Assembly (NCBI GenBank): GCA_036435485.1
Contig: CM071601.1
Span: 185,044,939 to 185,108,938, forward strand
Reading direction: 5' to 3'
Source of the DNA: Saposhnikovia divaricata
Taxonomy: Eukaryota; Streptophyta; Magnoliopsida; Apiales; Apiaceae
Length of the DNA stretch: 64,000 nucleotides
Below the pieces are notes generated by a model, which was given only the letters and a program-made list of their open reading frames with translations, was not told where the DNA came from and made no database searches. The position numbers were made by a program, and so were the translations under genes. How positions within the stretch are numbered: position 1 is the stretch's first letter; every line of letters starts with the position of its first letter. Below are positions 34,679 to 46,869 of this stretch, piece by piece.

Positions 34679-35064
34679 GGGTGTTTGGGATTGCTTAAAA
34701 TAAGTTACTTTTGACTTAATGGGGGTATTTTTAACTTAAAGGAGAAAGTAAAGTTGTTTACTTTAAGTTAAGTGTTTGGATAATTTTAATTAAAGTTAAA
34801 TGGAGGTTTAATAATTTTGGTTTAAAGTGAAATTTGACTTAAAAAAAATTTAAATTCATGATATTTAAGCTTTACAAGAATTGTGAAAAAAAAAAAAAAA
34901 AAAAAATCCATAAATCATAAGTCATAAGTCAAAAGTACCTAAATGGAACTTATGGCTTAAAGCAGTTTTTTAACTTAAAGCCGGCTTAAAGCCGGAGTAG
35001 ACAAAAAGTACAAAAACACTTAAAGCCAAATGAATAAGCATTAAGCTCATTCCCAAACCGGCTC
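34679..35064. repeat. MITE-like repeat with TTTGGGA ends
   Basis: GGGTGTTTGGGATTGCTTAA on the left is mirrored by CATTCCCAAACCGGCTC on the right. The interior is full of ACTTAAAG/CTTTAAGT words and a poly-A run. The target duplication is not clear. Confidence 0.5.
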
Positions 35065-36950
35065 AAAGTTTGTATCTTCTTGATTCTGCATGTAACCTAA
35101 TTTATATATGCAAATGCAATACCATGAGTCTTTCTTTACATCTTCTCAAAAATTAAAACTTGGTTATCATCCCAAAAGATGTACATTAAAGATTAATTAA
35201 GCAATCTGTGAATAATGGCACATTAGCATATGATTTTTGTAGTATCATATATTGTCAACTTGTCATTCGGTATCCACAAATCCAAACATATAGTTATCTA
35301 ATCGTGATTAGCGAAAGCACCATGTGCTGCTACCACGGACTTACGATAATTCAGTATTATTTTTCTGATTAAAAATTCTTGACTGTGATATTATATTGAG
35401 TCGCAGCTGTATAGAAAATTGATGATCGTACATGTTCTGCAGAATTATCTAGAAGTCCGAAATGTGAAAAACGGAAAAAAAATAATAAATTGCTAAATTA
35501 TAATATATTTTTTTACCATCAACTAGTAATTATGTTTGTTTGAGTAAAACCATATAGTTTAAACTTGATAGGTAAGTGATTTTAACTACTTCATGCATAT
35601 TATGATTAGAGTAATTTAATCATGGGTTTACTACTAACCTCTATCTCAAGAAATTGAAGCAGTCATAATAGTTCTAGCAACTACAAAAACCAACTCTACA
35701 TTTTGAACTGTTCTGTATGTCTTAAATTGTCTACCCTATGTTCGGAAATTTGGTACTGTTAATAACTAAATATATTATATTAAAATTTTAATGTATAATT
35801 TCCATCTATTTATTTAATATTAAAACAACAGAAAAAGAAGAGTGAAACAAGAAGTAGACAAAATTTATAATCACAAGAACGAGTCCACGACGGGGTGTCG
35901 TATTCGAGATCTACGATTTACTTTTTTTTTTTTGAAATAAATCTACGATTTACTTGTTTATGCAACAAAAACTAACTACTTGCTCACAAAAAAATATGTT
36001 ATCCTTCAAAATATGTATAAGTTGAATTAATATCTAAATAATATTTTCACATATTCAAAGTAGATATTTGCACAAAAAAAGAATAAAGTAGATACTCAAC
36101 TACTAAAGTACCATACTAAATCTCAGTTGTTAAATACGGTAACTATTGACAACTACATCATGTGGCATGATTTTATCTTATATCACACAAATTCAAGTAT
36201 TTCATTCTTTTACAACATTTAAATATTTCATACTTGAATCAATGTAAATATTTGTAAGATCAAGATATGCTAGTTCATTCGATGAAATCGTTAGTTTGTT
36301 ACGTAATGACAATGATGATGTAGAATTATTAATGTAGTTAATAATATTTGTAAGATAACATCATGTAATGATTACATATAGTTAAAAACAATTACGATTT
36401 GTTCTGTTTAATCATGCTTTTGCTTAAAAAAAAAGAGAGAAAATGATCAAAATATCTCAAAATGAGGTATCCACTGCCCAAAATACTGATTTTCGGAATG
36501 GTTGGTCCTAACTATCCACGGGATACGCTCTCTCATCTCTCTTCTCCTCGAACTCTCTCCTTTTTCTCGTCTCTCTCGATTCTCTCCGTCTCTCGTCTTC
36601 TCGTCTGGCCACCTCCACCCCTGAACACATCAAAACGAAGACCACACCTTGCTCTTTGTTTTGCCCAAACGATTTATCCGGATCTAGCCCCGCAAGGGCT
36701 CGTACAAATCTCGTCGGAAAATCTCAATAGTAAGAATCGCCAGATTAGGGGTTTTAAATCCTGCATTAGAAACAAAAAAAGAATGATATAGGATTGTAGA
36801 GGATGAGAAGGCAATTCCAGCGATGTATAGAACGTAATAGGAAATTGAAAGATGTTGTTGAACGAAGCTTGGATGTTGTTGACGGAAAAACTGAACAAAA
36901 TCGACGATTTCATCGCCTCTCTGCAAAATCAAGTCTGACGACGATGCGCT
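35065..36950. other. A/T-rich intergenic DNA with a pyrimidine-rich stretch
   Basis: There is no gene. A strongly pyrimidine-rich stretch (36525-36612, CTCTCT-type) precedes a short G/C-richer segment up to about 36950. It could be the leader of an old element or gene, but no continuing frame is seen. Confidence 0.4.
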
Positions 36951-36954
36951 AATG

Positions 36955-37139
36955 GAAGTTGCGTATCTGAAGATACGCTATTGGTACATGCGTATCTCAG
37001 TCATAACATGGACTAGACGCGCCTCTCGTAATAACGTATCATTACGATACTACTTATCCAGTAGCGTATCTTCTTGATGCTATTTCTACATTAGCGTGCA
37101 TGCTTGATGTTCCATCATCAGTAGCGTGTCTGGTCGGTA
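36955..37139. repeat. Degenerate GCGTATC-word repeats with a hairpin
   Basis: GCGTATCTGAAGATACGC (36961-36978) is a perfect 8-bp-stem hairpin. AGCGTATC or close variants then recur about six times up to the Copia insertion, as a decayed repeat of roughly 30-40 bp. Confidence 0.5.
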
Positions 37140-37144
37140 TTTAG

Positions 37145-37398
37145 TAAAGAAGATTGAAGAAAGATGTAATTGTTATTCAATGTACTGATAGTGTAGTATT
37201 ACAATCTTCTCTATATATATTACACACAAGAACTAGCTAGTGGACTTAAAAGAAAAAGCCATAAAACAAGCCACTAAACTTCCACTAGTACTAACCACTT
37301 GCACTAATGATTACTAGACAATCTGAAACGGGAACAACAAGTAGACAAGAGAAGCCGTTATGCTTCTTAGAGGAAGGAGCCGTTATGCTTCTTCTACA
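37145..37398 (-). repeat. 3' LTR of the Copia element
   Basis: 254 bp, bounded on the plus strand by TAAAGAAGATTG and CTTCTTCTACA. It is preceded on the minus strand by a purine tract (37399-37410). It matches the 5' LTR apart from about three changes. Confidence 0.93.
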
Positions 37399-38151
37399 CC
37401 CTTTTTCAAGTTGGAGGGAAGAAGATCATGCACTCCAAGGTTGTCACGCAAACCTTGGAAGGTGGTTTTGGCTAACGGTTTTGTAAGTACATCGGCTACT
37501 TGTTGAGAAGACCGAATGAATCTCGTAACCAAACTCCCAAGAGCAACTTTCTCTCTCACAAAATGATAATCGATAGCAATATGTTTAGACCAAGGGTGAA
37601 AAACTGGATTCACAGTCATGTATAGGGCACTGAGATTGTCACTAAATAGTTGGGGTGGTTTATGTAACCTTACTCCAATGTCTCGAAGAATGTATGTGAT
37701 CCAAGTAAGTTCAGCTGCAGCTATGGCTAATGCTCTATATTCTGCTTCAGAGCTCGATCTTGAAACTGTTGGCTGTATCTTCGAAGACCAAGAAATGCAA
37801 TTGCCTCCAAGATAAACGCAATAACCAGACGTGCTTCTTCTAGTTATTGAACATCCTGCCCAATCCGCGTCACAAAAACCATAGAGATTAAGTGTGCTTT
37901 GTCGAGTGAACTGCAGTCCGAAAGTTACAGTTCCTTTAACGTATCGAATGATTCTCTTGATTGCCTTGAAATCACCAACAGTTGGACTAGGGCTGGCAAT
38001 TTTCGACCCGCGACCCGACCCGAACCCAACCCGCATGGGTCGGTTTCGGGTTTATATTTTTCGGGTTCGGGTCGGTTTCGGGTTGACCCTAACTTGACCC
38101 GAAAAAATCGGGTTGGGTTCGGGTCAGGTTCGGGTTACCCGAAACTGACCC

Positions 38152-38224
<73 letters not shown>

Positions 38225-41200
38225 TTTTTAATATATATATATATATATATTATTTTTAATATATATATATTATTAATATATTTTTCTAGTAAATATTTTT
38301 TTTAATATATATATATATATTATTTTTAATATATATATATTATTTTTAAAATTTTAAAAAATTAAATTTCGGGTCGGGTTACCCGAAACTGACCCGAAAC
38401 CCATTCGTGTCGGGTTCGGGTTGAGCACCTGTACCCACTAAATTTTCGGTTCGGGTTGGGTCAAAAATGCAACCCGAATCTGCTGACCCGACCCGAACCC
38501 GACCCGAAACCCGAAATTGACAGCCCTAAGTTGGACTCTACACCTTTTGGCATATTTTGTGTACTGCGTGAGCAATATCTGGTCGTGTGTGGGTTAGATA
38601 AAGAAGTGCTCCAGCTAGACTTCTATAAGTCGTGGCTTCAAATGCTTCATTATCTGTGTCTGTTGGTTGAACTTTCATTGCCATAGGAGTGTTAAAATAA
38701 GAACTTGTTTCCAAACCAGCTCTCGTAATTAACTGTTTGGCATATTTGGTTTGAGAAATATTTAACCCAGCAGGAGTATGTTGGATTTCCAATCCCAGAA
38801 AATAGTGCAAGCATCCCAGATCCTTGATGGCAAATTCTCTTCCCAAGTCATCAATAAGCTGCTGAATGAATTGTTCATTGTTTCATGTGACAACAATGTC
38901 ATCAACGTAAACAAGCATGATGATGATCATTGATTTCCTGCGAAAGACAAATAATGAAGAATCTGCAGCACTACAAACAAATCCAAAATCAATAAGAAAT
39001 TTTGATAACTTGTCAAACCAAGTCCTCGAGGCTTGTCTTAGGCCATAAATTGATTTATGAAGTCTGCACACAAAGTCAGGAAATTGTGTGTCTGTGAAAC
39101 CTGGAGGTTGCTCCATGTAAACCGTTTCAGTTAATTCTCCATGAAGGAAAGCATTCTTCACATCCAATTGTCTCAGTTTCCACTTGGATGTTAATGCCAC
39201 AACAAGGACAATTCGAATTGTAGTGATTCTTATTACTGGCTAAAAGTCTCATTAAAATCCACTCCTGATATCTGAGTGTATCCTTGTGCGACCAATCGTG
39301 CCTTATAACGATCCAAGGTACCATCATTTTTCAGTTTCGTCTTGAACACCCATCTGGATCCTATGACATTGGCGTCATCAGGTCTTGGTACAAGAGTCCA
39401 AGTTTTATTGTTGAGTAGTGCAGAAAATTCTTCACCCATTGCCTTGTACCAATGTGGGACTGTGATAGCTTTCTTCCATGTAGCCGGTTCACCAGTACAC
39501 GTGAATGCTTCATGAGTTCGACCTGCTTTTCTTTCTTTTATTTTCTGAACTTCTATGGCTAATTCAATGTCAAGTTCAGGTCTTTGAGCCAATTGACGTC
39601 GTGTGATCATCTTATGGTGGTGTTCATTCGTCACTTGAGCACTAGTGGAGGCTGGTTGCTCACCAAAGTTGTGAGAATCTTCTTGGCTGTGCATGTGATC
39701 AGACCTGTTTGTCTCTTGTGGAGAGTCTTCTATTTGAGTAACCTGATCTGTCTCTTGAAGAGAGTCAATTGTGTCTTGTGGAGTGTTATCTGGCCCTCCT
39801 GTCTCTTGCATGGTGTCATTTTCACCTTGTGTATTTGTAATAGCTTCTTGGAAAATATCAGTTGCATTCTCAATGTCAGCATCAAAAACATTTATATTTG
39901 TAGGATGGTGACTTTGTTGTTCGTTCAAGCTGTCTTGTTGACATCTCCCTTTTTGAATCCACATTTCCTGATCAATGTAAGATACTAACTCTGGAGTAAC
40001 ATCGTCGATCTTGTCAACACTTTTATCAAAAGGAAAAACACCTTCATCGAAGATCACATGTCTAGAGATATACACTCGATTAGTTGAAGTGTCAAGACAA
40101 CGATACCCTTTGTGCATTGGACTATAACCAATAAAAACACAGGGATATGTTTTCTTTGAAAACTTGTTTTTCCCATAGTGCCTAAGATATGGATAACATC
40201 TGCAACCAAAACTTTTCAAAATTTGATAATCTGGGTTAATACCAAAGAGATGCAAGAATGGTGATTTCATTCCGAACTTATTCATAGGTAGTCTATTTAT
40301 AATGAAAACTGAGGTAATAAAAGCATCAACCCAATATTTCATTGGAAGCTTTGACTGAAATAACAAGCTCAGACTCATCTCAACAATGTGTCGGTGTTTC
40401 CGTTCAGCTATGCTGTTTTGTTCAGGCGTGTTAGGACAAGAAAATTGATGCTGAATTCCACATTGTTGCATGTGATTTTCAAACATTTTTGAAGTGAATT
40501 CACCACCCCCATCACTTTGAAAAATCTTTATTTTTCTATCAAATCGGTTTTCGATTAGTTTTTGTAACATAATGAACTTTTGATAGAAATCTGATTTTTG
40601 TTTCAAGGGTATGATCCATGAATATCTAGAGAAGTCGTCTACGATAATAGCATAATACTTAAAGTTTTGACAGGAAGATATTGGAGCAGGTCCCCATAAA
40701 TCACAATGCAACTTCTCAAGAGGATATTTTGAAATATTCATGGATAAACTGAAAGGAAGTTTACAGCTTTTTCCCATTTGACAGAAGGCACAAATGGTTC
40801 CTTGTTTTTTCCAATTTGAAATGCTAACAAACTCTTTATTTTGCAGGTAATTCAGAATTTTATCATTTGAATGTCCCAAACGATGATGCCAGATTGTTGA
40901 GGATGCTTTGTTAGTGACTGCAGATAGATCAAAATGTTGTAACTCTTCTAAAGCATAAAGGTCACCTCTCTTGACACCTTTAGCTATCACTTTTCCCTGA
41001 GAATCCTTAACATAAAAATCATTAGGTGTAAATATTATACTGCAGGCATTGTCTTGTGTTAATTGACTCACAGATAAAAGATTTTTCTTAATATTAGGCA
41101 CTATTAGGATGTTGTTTAACTTGAGATTGCCTTCTTTGGTTGTTACATATCCTTGACCAACATGAGTAATGTCCAGTTTGTTACCATCACCTACATATAA

Positions 41201-41992
41201 TGAGTCATTAACATGATATGGGGTGAGTTTAGAAACTTTACCAGTGTGGTTCATGACATGCGTTGTTGCACCTGAATCTGCATAGAGTGTGGGATCGATT
41301 TCATCATTTATTTTGAGTGCAGCCAAAGCTTGTGGTAACTCATCTTCAGGTTGAACAGAATGATCAAATCTACTCCAACATTTGATAGCTGTATGATTCC
41401 TTTTTCCACATATCTGGCATATCACAGTTTCATCCTTCAATTGTGAGGAATGGTTTGGTTGATGTCCTTCAGTTTTGCTTTTGTGTTGTTGATAACCTTG
41501 ATGAATAGCAGGACTAAAACCTCGTCCATTAGAGTTGAACCTTCCCCCACGGCTACGTCCACGTCCTCTGCTTCGACGAGTATAAAAAGCTTGTTCATAG
41601 TTGATTCGACTGTCAGTAGTCTCAGCTTCCAGCTGCAAGGATTGCTCATGAGCTTTCAGTGATAGGACAAATTGATTGTAAGATGGATAAGGAGGCTTGG
41701 ACAGCATCACCATTCGAAAATCTTTATATTTCTGGCCTAATCCTCGAGCCAGTTAAAATACTTTGTTGGTTTCTTCAAGTGGTTTTCGTATGGCAGCCAG
41801 GTCGATATTTTCTGCAGGTTCATTACCTTCTTCAAGATGACTTTGAATGCCTAAACTTCGGATCAATGGAATCACTTGTGATTTCCACAGAAGAAAATTG
41901 GTTTGGCTTAGTCTTAGTGTTACTAAACTAGAACACTGGTGGAAGTTTTGTATGGTGAGTAAAGTTTCAGAAGAAGATGTAGCTGTGGCCAT
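37383..41992 (-). pseudogene. Copia gag-pol, broken
   Basis: The ATG at 41992 starts Gag. Gag jumps at about 41805 from the N-terminal to the C-terminal region, which suggests loss of about 100 residues of its centre. A TAA lies at 41753-41755. The frame at 39233-41713 holds an Arg/Gly-rich region, a zinc knuckle (CQICGKRNHTAIKC), a protease (YADSGATTHV), an integrase (HHRLGHS, DLWGPAPIS, VDDFSRYSW, SDGGGEF) and the start of RT. A probable one-base deletion near 39238 shifts the frame. RT continues at 38883-39200 to YVDDIVV, then a TGA (38883-38885). The frame at 38538-38846 continues RT, and 37383 to about 37979 holds RNase H (CDADWAGC), split by a hAT-like MITE. Confidence 0.9.
37988..38528. 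mobile_element. hAT-like MITE with GACCCGAAACCCG words, inside Copia pol
   Basis: The 8-bp duplication is AGTTGGAC (37980-37987, 38529-38536). The termini are TAGGGCTGGCAATTTTCG and its counterpart AAATTGACAGCCCTA. Both ends consist of CGGGTTCGGGT/ACCCGAACCCG words in opposite orientation around a (TA)n and A/T-rich core. It splits the Copia frame between RT and RNase H. Confidence 0.92.
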
Positions 41993-42026
41993 AAGATCGA
42001 ATTTGTTGTTCTTTCTTGTGTGTATG

Positions 42027-42038
42027 GCTTTGATACCA
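42027..42038 (-). promoter_or_regulatory. Primer-binding site, initiator tRNA-Met type
   Basis: TGGTATCAAAGC on the minus strand directly follows the LTR end. It is one base off the common Copia TGGTATCAGAGC. Confidence 0.85.
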
Positions 42039-42293
42039 TAAAGAAGATTGAAGAAAGATGTAATTGTTATTCAATGTACTGATAGTGTAGTATTACAATC
42101 TTCTCTATATATATTACACACAAGAACTAGCTAGTGGACTTAAAAGAAAAAGCCATAAAACAAGCCACTAAACTTCCACTAATACTAACCACTTGCACTA
42201 ATGATTACTAGACAATCTGAAATGGGGAACAACAAGTAGACAAGAGAAGCCGTTATGCTTCTTAGAGGAAGGAGCCGTTATGCTTCTTCTACA
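42039..42293 (-). repeat. 5' LTR of the Copia element
   Basis: 255 bp, matching the left LTR. Differences seen: one base near CCACTAATACT, and TGGGGAAC in place of CGGGAAC. A TATATATA stretch on the minus strand could be the promoter. Confidence 0.93.
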
Positions 42294-42388
42294 TTTAGGG
42301 CCGTCCGAGCTGAGCCTGAGCCTGGGTATTTTGGTTCCCCATTTTTTATTTGTGGGTAGATAGGACCTTCACCTAGGGCATGGAGTTT

Positions 42389-42762
42389 CTAAAGCACACT
42401 ATAGAGAAGTTCTCTATTAGTGCACCTTAAATCTTGTATTTTATTATTATTTTTGATAATCCAACCGTACGGATGAAAAGTTTATGTCAAAATAACATTG
42501 TATACAAATTTTTATTATATTTGAAATAGTGGAGCATCACTTTTATAATAATACTATTTTCTATATATATTCAACGACACAGATTTATCATAATCTTATT
42601 GCTATAAATTTATAGTTCCAAATAATTAAATTACACGAAAATTTGTACATTCACATATTTTTGTATGAATTTAACATCCGTACGGTTGGATTGTTCAAAT
42701 AATAACTAATTTATCATAATTTAAACCGCACTAATAGAGAACTTCTCTATTGTGTGCTTTAG
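42389..42762. repeat. MITE with long terminal inverted repeats
   Basis: CTAAAGCACACTATAGAGAA, extended by about 15 more bases, is mirrored at 42728-42762. An inner inverted pair, CCAACCGTACGGATG (about 42462) and CATCCGTACGGTTGG (about 42676), extends the foldback. 374 bp, non-coding. No target duplication was found. Confidence 0.8.
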
Positions 42763-43567
42763 ATACTCTTTTTCCCTTATAATAAACAATATCAAATAAA
42801 CAGTAAAGATATCTTTAAAAAGAAAAAACAATTGTAAAAATATATAAGATGATACAATTTAACATAATCGAAATTAGATTTTCACAACTAAATATCGAAC
42901 TCGTGAATATGTAAACATTGATAAAATATCCTTATTAGAGGGTCCAAACTCTAATTTCGGTTAAATTTATTTTATATTTTCTTATTAAATAAATTTATAT
43001 ATTTTACAAATACGTTTTTGCTATTGAAATAAAATCGAAACCAAAATTTAGAACATATTTATTATTTGTTTATCATTTCTAAGTATCTTATGCGCTCTTT
43101 CAATTGAAGATTTTAATATTATGAAATGATGGATGATTATTATTAAAGAAAAAAAATGGAAATAAGAAAGTGGGGGAAATAAAAAGGGAAAGTGCAGAGT
43201 GGGGAAGTAGTGAAAAGAGGGGAAAGCGGTTGAGAAGAACGAGTTTCACTAGTTAAGTTGCTTCAATTTCCACCGTAGCGTGCTGCTCCCATAACCTATA
43301 CATACACTATACACACAACACAAACAAGGTTGGTTATTTCCGTCCCTTTATATCTCTTGTTCAATCCTTTTTCACCGGCGCCGGCGGACTTACCGGAATT
43401 CAGGCGGAGGCTCATTTCAACACCGCCGTTCATCCACTAGCCTCCGCCTTACTTTACTTGAATTGAGTTGTAATAATTAGTACAGTAAAAGAAGTGAATT
43501 TTTGATTAAAACCCTAGAATTTGATTTATATGTTTAAATTATATATATTTATACAAGGTGTTGATAA
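42763..43567. other. Upstream region of the TBC gene
   Basis: A/T-rich up to about 43190, then more mixed sequence with a GCCGGCG-rich 5' leader (43375-43440). The promoter is presumably here; no clear TATA box. Confidence 0.4.
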
Positions 43568-46500
43568 ATGAAAGCTCTAAGACGAAGTCAAACTTCATCA
43601 TCGTCGTCTTCGAAATCGTCGTCTCCGTCGTCGTGGATACATTTGAGATCAGTGTTGTTTGTAGTTACTTCTTCTTCACCGGCTTCTTCATGTTCTTCTT
43701 CTGATCGGTGAGTTGTTGTTGTTAGAATAAAGAGATTGCTTTTTGTTAATTGTTTTAGTTTAGCTCATAGTTTGCTGTTTTTAACTGTTTTTTCGATACA
43801 GATCTCGATCTAAATCAGTTGATTTTGTGGTTTGTTTTGTCATTCCAGCTCAGTTTCTATTAGAAGCTCGATTAATATAATTTGTTTTATGTTTTAAGAC
43901 CAGGCTTTCCGAGTGTTTTTAGTAAAGATTCATTTTGACTTTAGAATGAGTCTTGTGACGAAAACAAAAAATATATAAAATTGGTCCGTCACTTTAGGTC
44001 CCTTTGAGCATTGTGCTGTCTGTTTCGGTTTGATGTGTTTATTAAATATTGAATTTCGAAGATATTATGAAGTGGTAGAATTGTTTTTGGTGGAAGGTTG
44101 TTTTTGGTTTAGTGTATTGACTAGGATCAAAGTTATTGCTGTATAATTTGAGTGATCAGTTGACGAAACACAAATTCTGTTCAAAGCTAAGATTATTTTT
44201 TCTGCTCTGAGAACTATAAGTTGCCCCATTGTATCACATTCCCTTTAAATTACATTGAACGACTTCATAACGTAGTGGACATAGTGGGATTCTTCATGTT
44301 TTTTGGTTTTATGTGATAATACCAGGCTAAGGACTACGTAGATTAGCATGAAGGTTCTTTAGTCATGTAGTTAATTTCCCCCCCTTATTTCTTGTTTAAC
44401 TTTGACTAATATTGAATTCCAGGAGTCGTCTTAAATCTCCATGGTCTCGTAGAAAGAGAAAACATGCACTTTCTCCTCAGCAATGGAGAAGGTTGTTTAC
44501 GCCAGATGGGAAACTTCGTGATGGCGGAGTACGATTTTTAAAGAAAATACGCAGTGGGGTAATTTCCTCTCCATATAAATGTCATGAATCATATAATACT
44601 AAAAGTTTCGGTGTATATTTTAGCTTTATTTTAATAATTTGTAAATGATTTTCATTTCAGGGTGTTCATCCTAATTTAAGGGCAGAAGTTTGGCCATTTC
44701 TTCTAGGAGTGTAAGCATCTTTAACTTGAGCACACTTTGCAAAAATTGACCTTGGATTATAATATACAAGTATGCTTTTAGTTCTACCCACAATGGCTGC
44801 TCTTATCTATCGAATAGAGAACATTCTCCTACCCAAGACTGCTAATTCGCCTTCTCATCCTTATCATAAAAGATGTTTGTGAATGTTTTCCTTTGAGTTT
44901 GGGGCTCAGGTTTGAGCTTCTGTATGTTATTCATTGTCAAGAATACTCACTGGGTTCTAGGCATAATGTACGATTTACCAAACATGGTTAGTCCCATAAA
45001 AGTCTTCAAATATTCGTCACTCTCTTTGGTCAGTTGCTACGCAGGATTATATACCGAATACTAGTATATATCCTGAACCAGTAATTTAATATATACTCTG
45101 TAAGTCCAACTACATTGCTTTTACTGTACATTATCTGGACATCATTCCGAGGCAACTCCTTTTCTTCTTCTCCTCATATCATTGATATTGTATAGTTAAA
45201 AGGTGATGTTTTTTAAACTTCTCTAATATTGGAATTGGAACCCGTTTGATGCTATTGCTTTCTGTCTGTCTCTATTGCTTGGATCCGTAAAGATTGTTTT
45301 AGGGAAAATATCTAAGCTTTTTTAAACCTACAAAGATTAGGAGGCACCTGATAAAAAGTTGATGTTAGGACTTATTGTCATAGTTGTCATTCTCTGCTTG
45401 CATGCAGTAGTGTCAGTTAATATCGCTTTTTAACTCTATTGCCTCACCAGTCTAATTGTTTTTCTTGTAGTTATGACTTGAATAGTTCCAAAGAGGAAAG
45501 AGATAATTTAAGAACAAAGAGGAGGTATGTTAAGCTGATTTTGTAATTTTCTGCAACTTAATAGAGACCTATCAAGCTTAATGTGTTAGCAATATGTATC
45601 AACTTATTATGTCTGATATATGGTTGTAGGAAGGAGTACGAGAAACTCAGAAGACAGTGCCGCCGACTTCTAAAGTCCAACAATGACAATTTGAACTTGA
45701 AGGAAACTGGTAGAACCAGCAACAGCGAAGATGGTGGGAATGTCACCCCAGGCATGGACTCTGCTGATTCCGAAGATGTTGTCAGTGCTAGGGAATCTTT
45801 ATCTAGTGAAGATATGAGCCCATCTATTGACTACTCAAACGACTTCATTAATTCTGCGCTTGATAGATATGATGGCTCAAAACGAATTACAGATCCTAAT
45901 ACTTCTGACACAGAGTCATCAGACTCGGACTCTTCTGTAGAGTTGAGCATCACTTTTTCCTCCACAGCTTGCAACGAGGAGAATGATCCTGGGATGCTCT
46001 CTAGTGAGGGTTCTTCTTCAAATATGGAAAATCAATCAAACATTAGCACATCAGAAGATTTTGCTACTTGGCAGCGTATTATACGCCTAGATGCAATTCG
46101 TGCTAACGAAGAATGGGTACCATATTCTCCAACTCAGGCTGCAGTATCTGAGGAAAGGGCAAGACGTTCCGCCGAGGTTGTTGGGCTTAAGGATTATGAT
46201 CACCTTGAGCCATACAAAATCTTTCATGCTGCTCGACTTGTTGCTATTCTTGAAGCTTATGCCCTATACGACCCTGAAATTGGCTACTGTCAGGGGATGA
46301 GTGATCTGCTTTCACCGATAATTGCAGTGATAACGGAAGATCACGAAGCTTTCTGGTGTTTCGTTGGATTCATGAAGAAGGCAAGGCATAATTTTAGGCT
46401 TGATGAGGTCGGGATTAGAGGCCAATTGAGTAGAGTGTCTAAAATTATTAAATTTAAGGATTCCCATCTTTTTAAGCATTTGGAGAAGCTTCAGGCAGAG

Positions 46501-46869
46501 GATTGCTTTTTTGTGTATAGGATGGTGGTGGTTCTCTTCAGGAGGGAATTAACATTTGAACAAACAATTTGCCTCTGGGAGGTAATGTGGGCAGATCAGG
46601 CAGCAATTCGGGCAGGGATCGGGAAGTCTGCGTGGAGTAGGATACGACAGCAAGCACCGCCAACAGAAGATCTGTTGCTTTATGCTGTTGCAGCATCTGT
46701 ATTACAGAAGCGGAAACTTATTATAGAAAAGTACAGTAGCATGGATGAGATAATTAAAGAGTGTAATGGCATGGCAGGACATCTTGATGTATGGAAGCTC
46801 CTGGACGATGCACACAATTTGGTGGTCACCCTCCACAATAAGATTGAGAACCCCCTTCCTGATATATAG
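43568..46869 (+). CDS. TBC-domain Rab GTPase-activating protein (GYP1/TBC1-type)
   Basis: It stimulates GTP hydrolysis by Rab GTPases in membrane traffic. Five exons, all GT-AG and in frame: 43568-43707, 44423-44558, 44661-44710, 45471-45524 and 45630-46869; 539 residues. The N-terminus is Ser-rich. The TBC domain starts in exons 2-4 (GVHPNLRAEVWPFLLGVYD) and continues in exon 5, interrupted by an acidic Ser-rich insert (about residues 145-270). Both catalytic fingers are present: IIRLDAIR (Arg near residue 284) and GYCQGMSDLL (Gln near residue 348). This layout matches plant RabGAPs of the GYP7/TBC1D15-like group. It looks intact. Confidence 0.92.

Larger units (their letters stand above)
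37145..42293 (-). mobile_element. Ty1/Copia retrotransposon with nearly identical LTRs
   Basis: A complete insertion: LTRs at 42039-42293 (5') and 37145-37398 (3'), primer-binding site complementary to initiator tRNA-Met (42027-42038), gag-pol between them, and a 5-bp target duplication TTTAG (37140-37144, 42294-42298). I count two substitutions and one indel between LTRs. Despite this the coding region has a Gag deletion, several stops and frameshifts, and a hAT-like MITE inserted (37988-38528). Confidence 0.93.

Noticed and set aside
36462..36932. Small ORFs on both strands near a CT-rich tract
   Set aside because: The translations are low in complexity and there is no continuing exon or known motif.
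38156..38225. Protein-like IYIYIY repeat
   Set aside because: It is a (TA)n microsatellite in the core of a hAT-like MITE.
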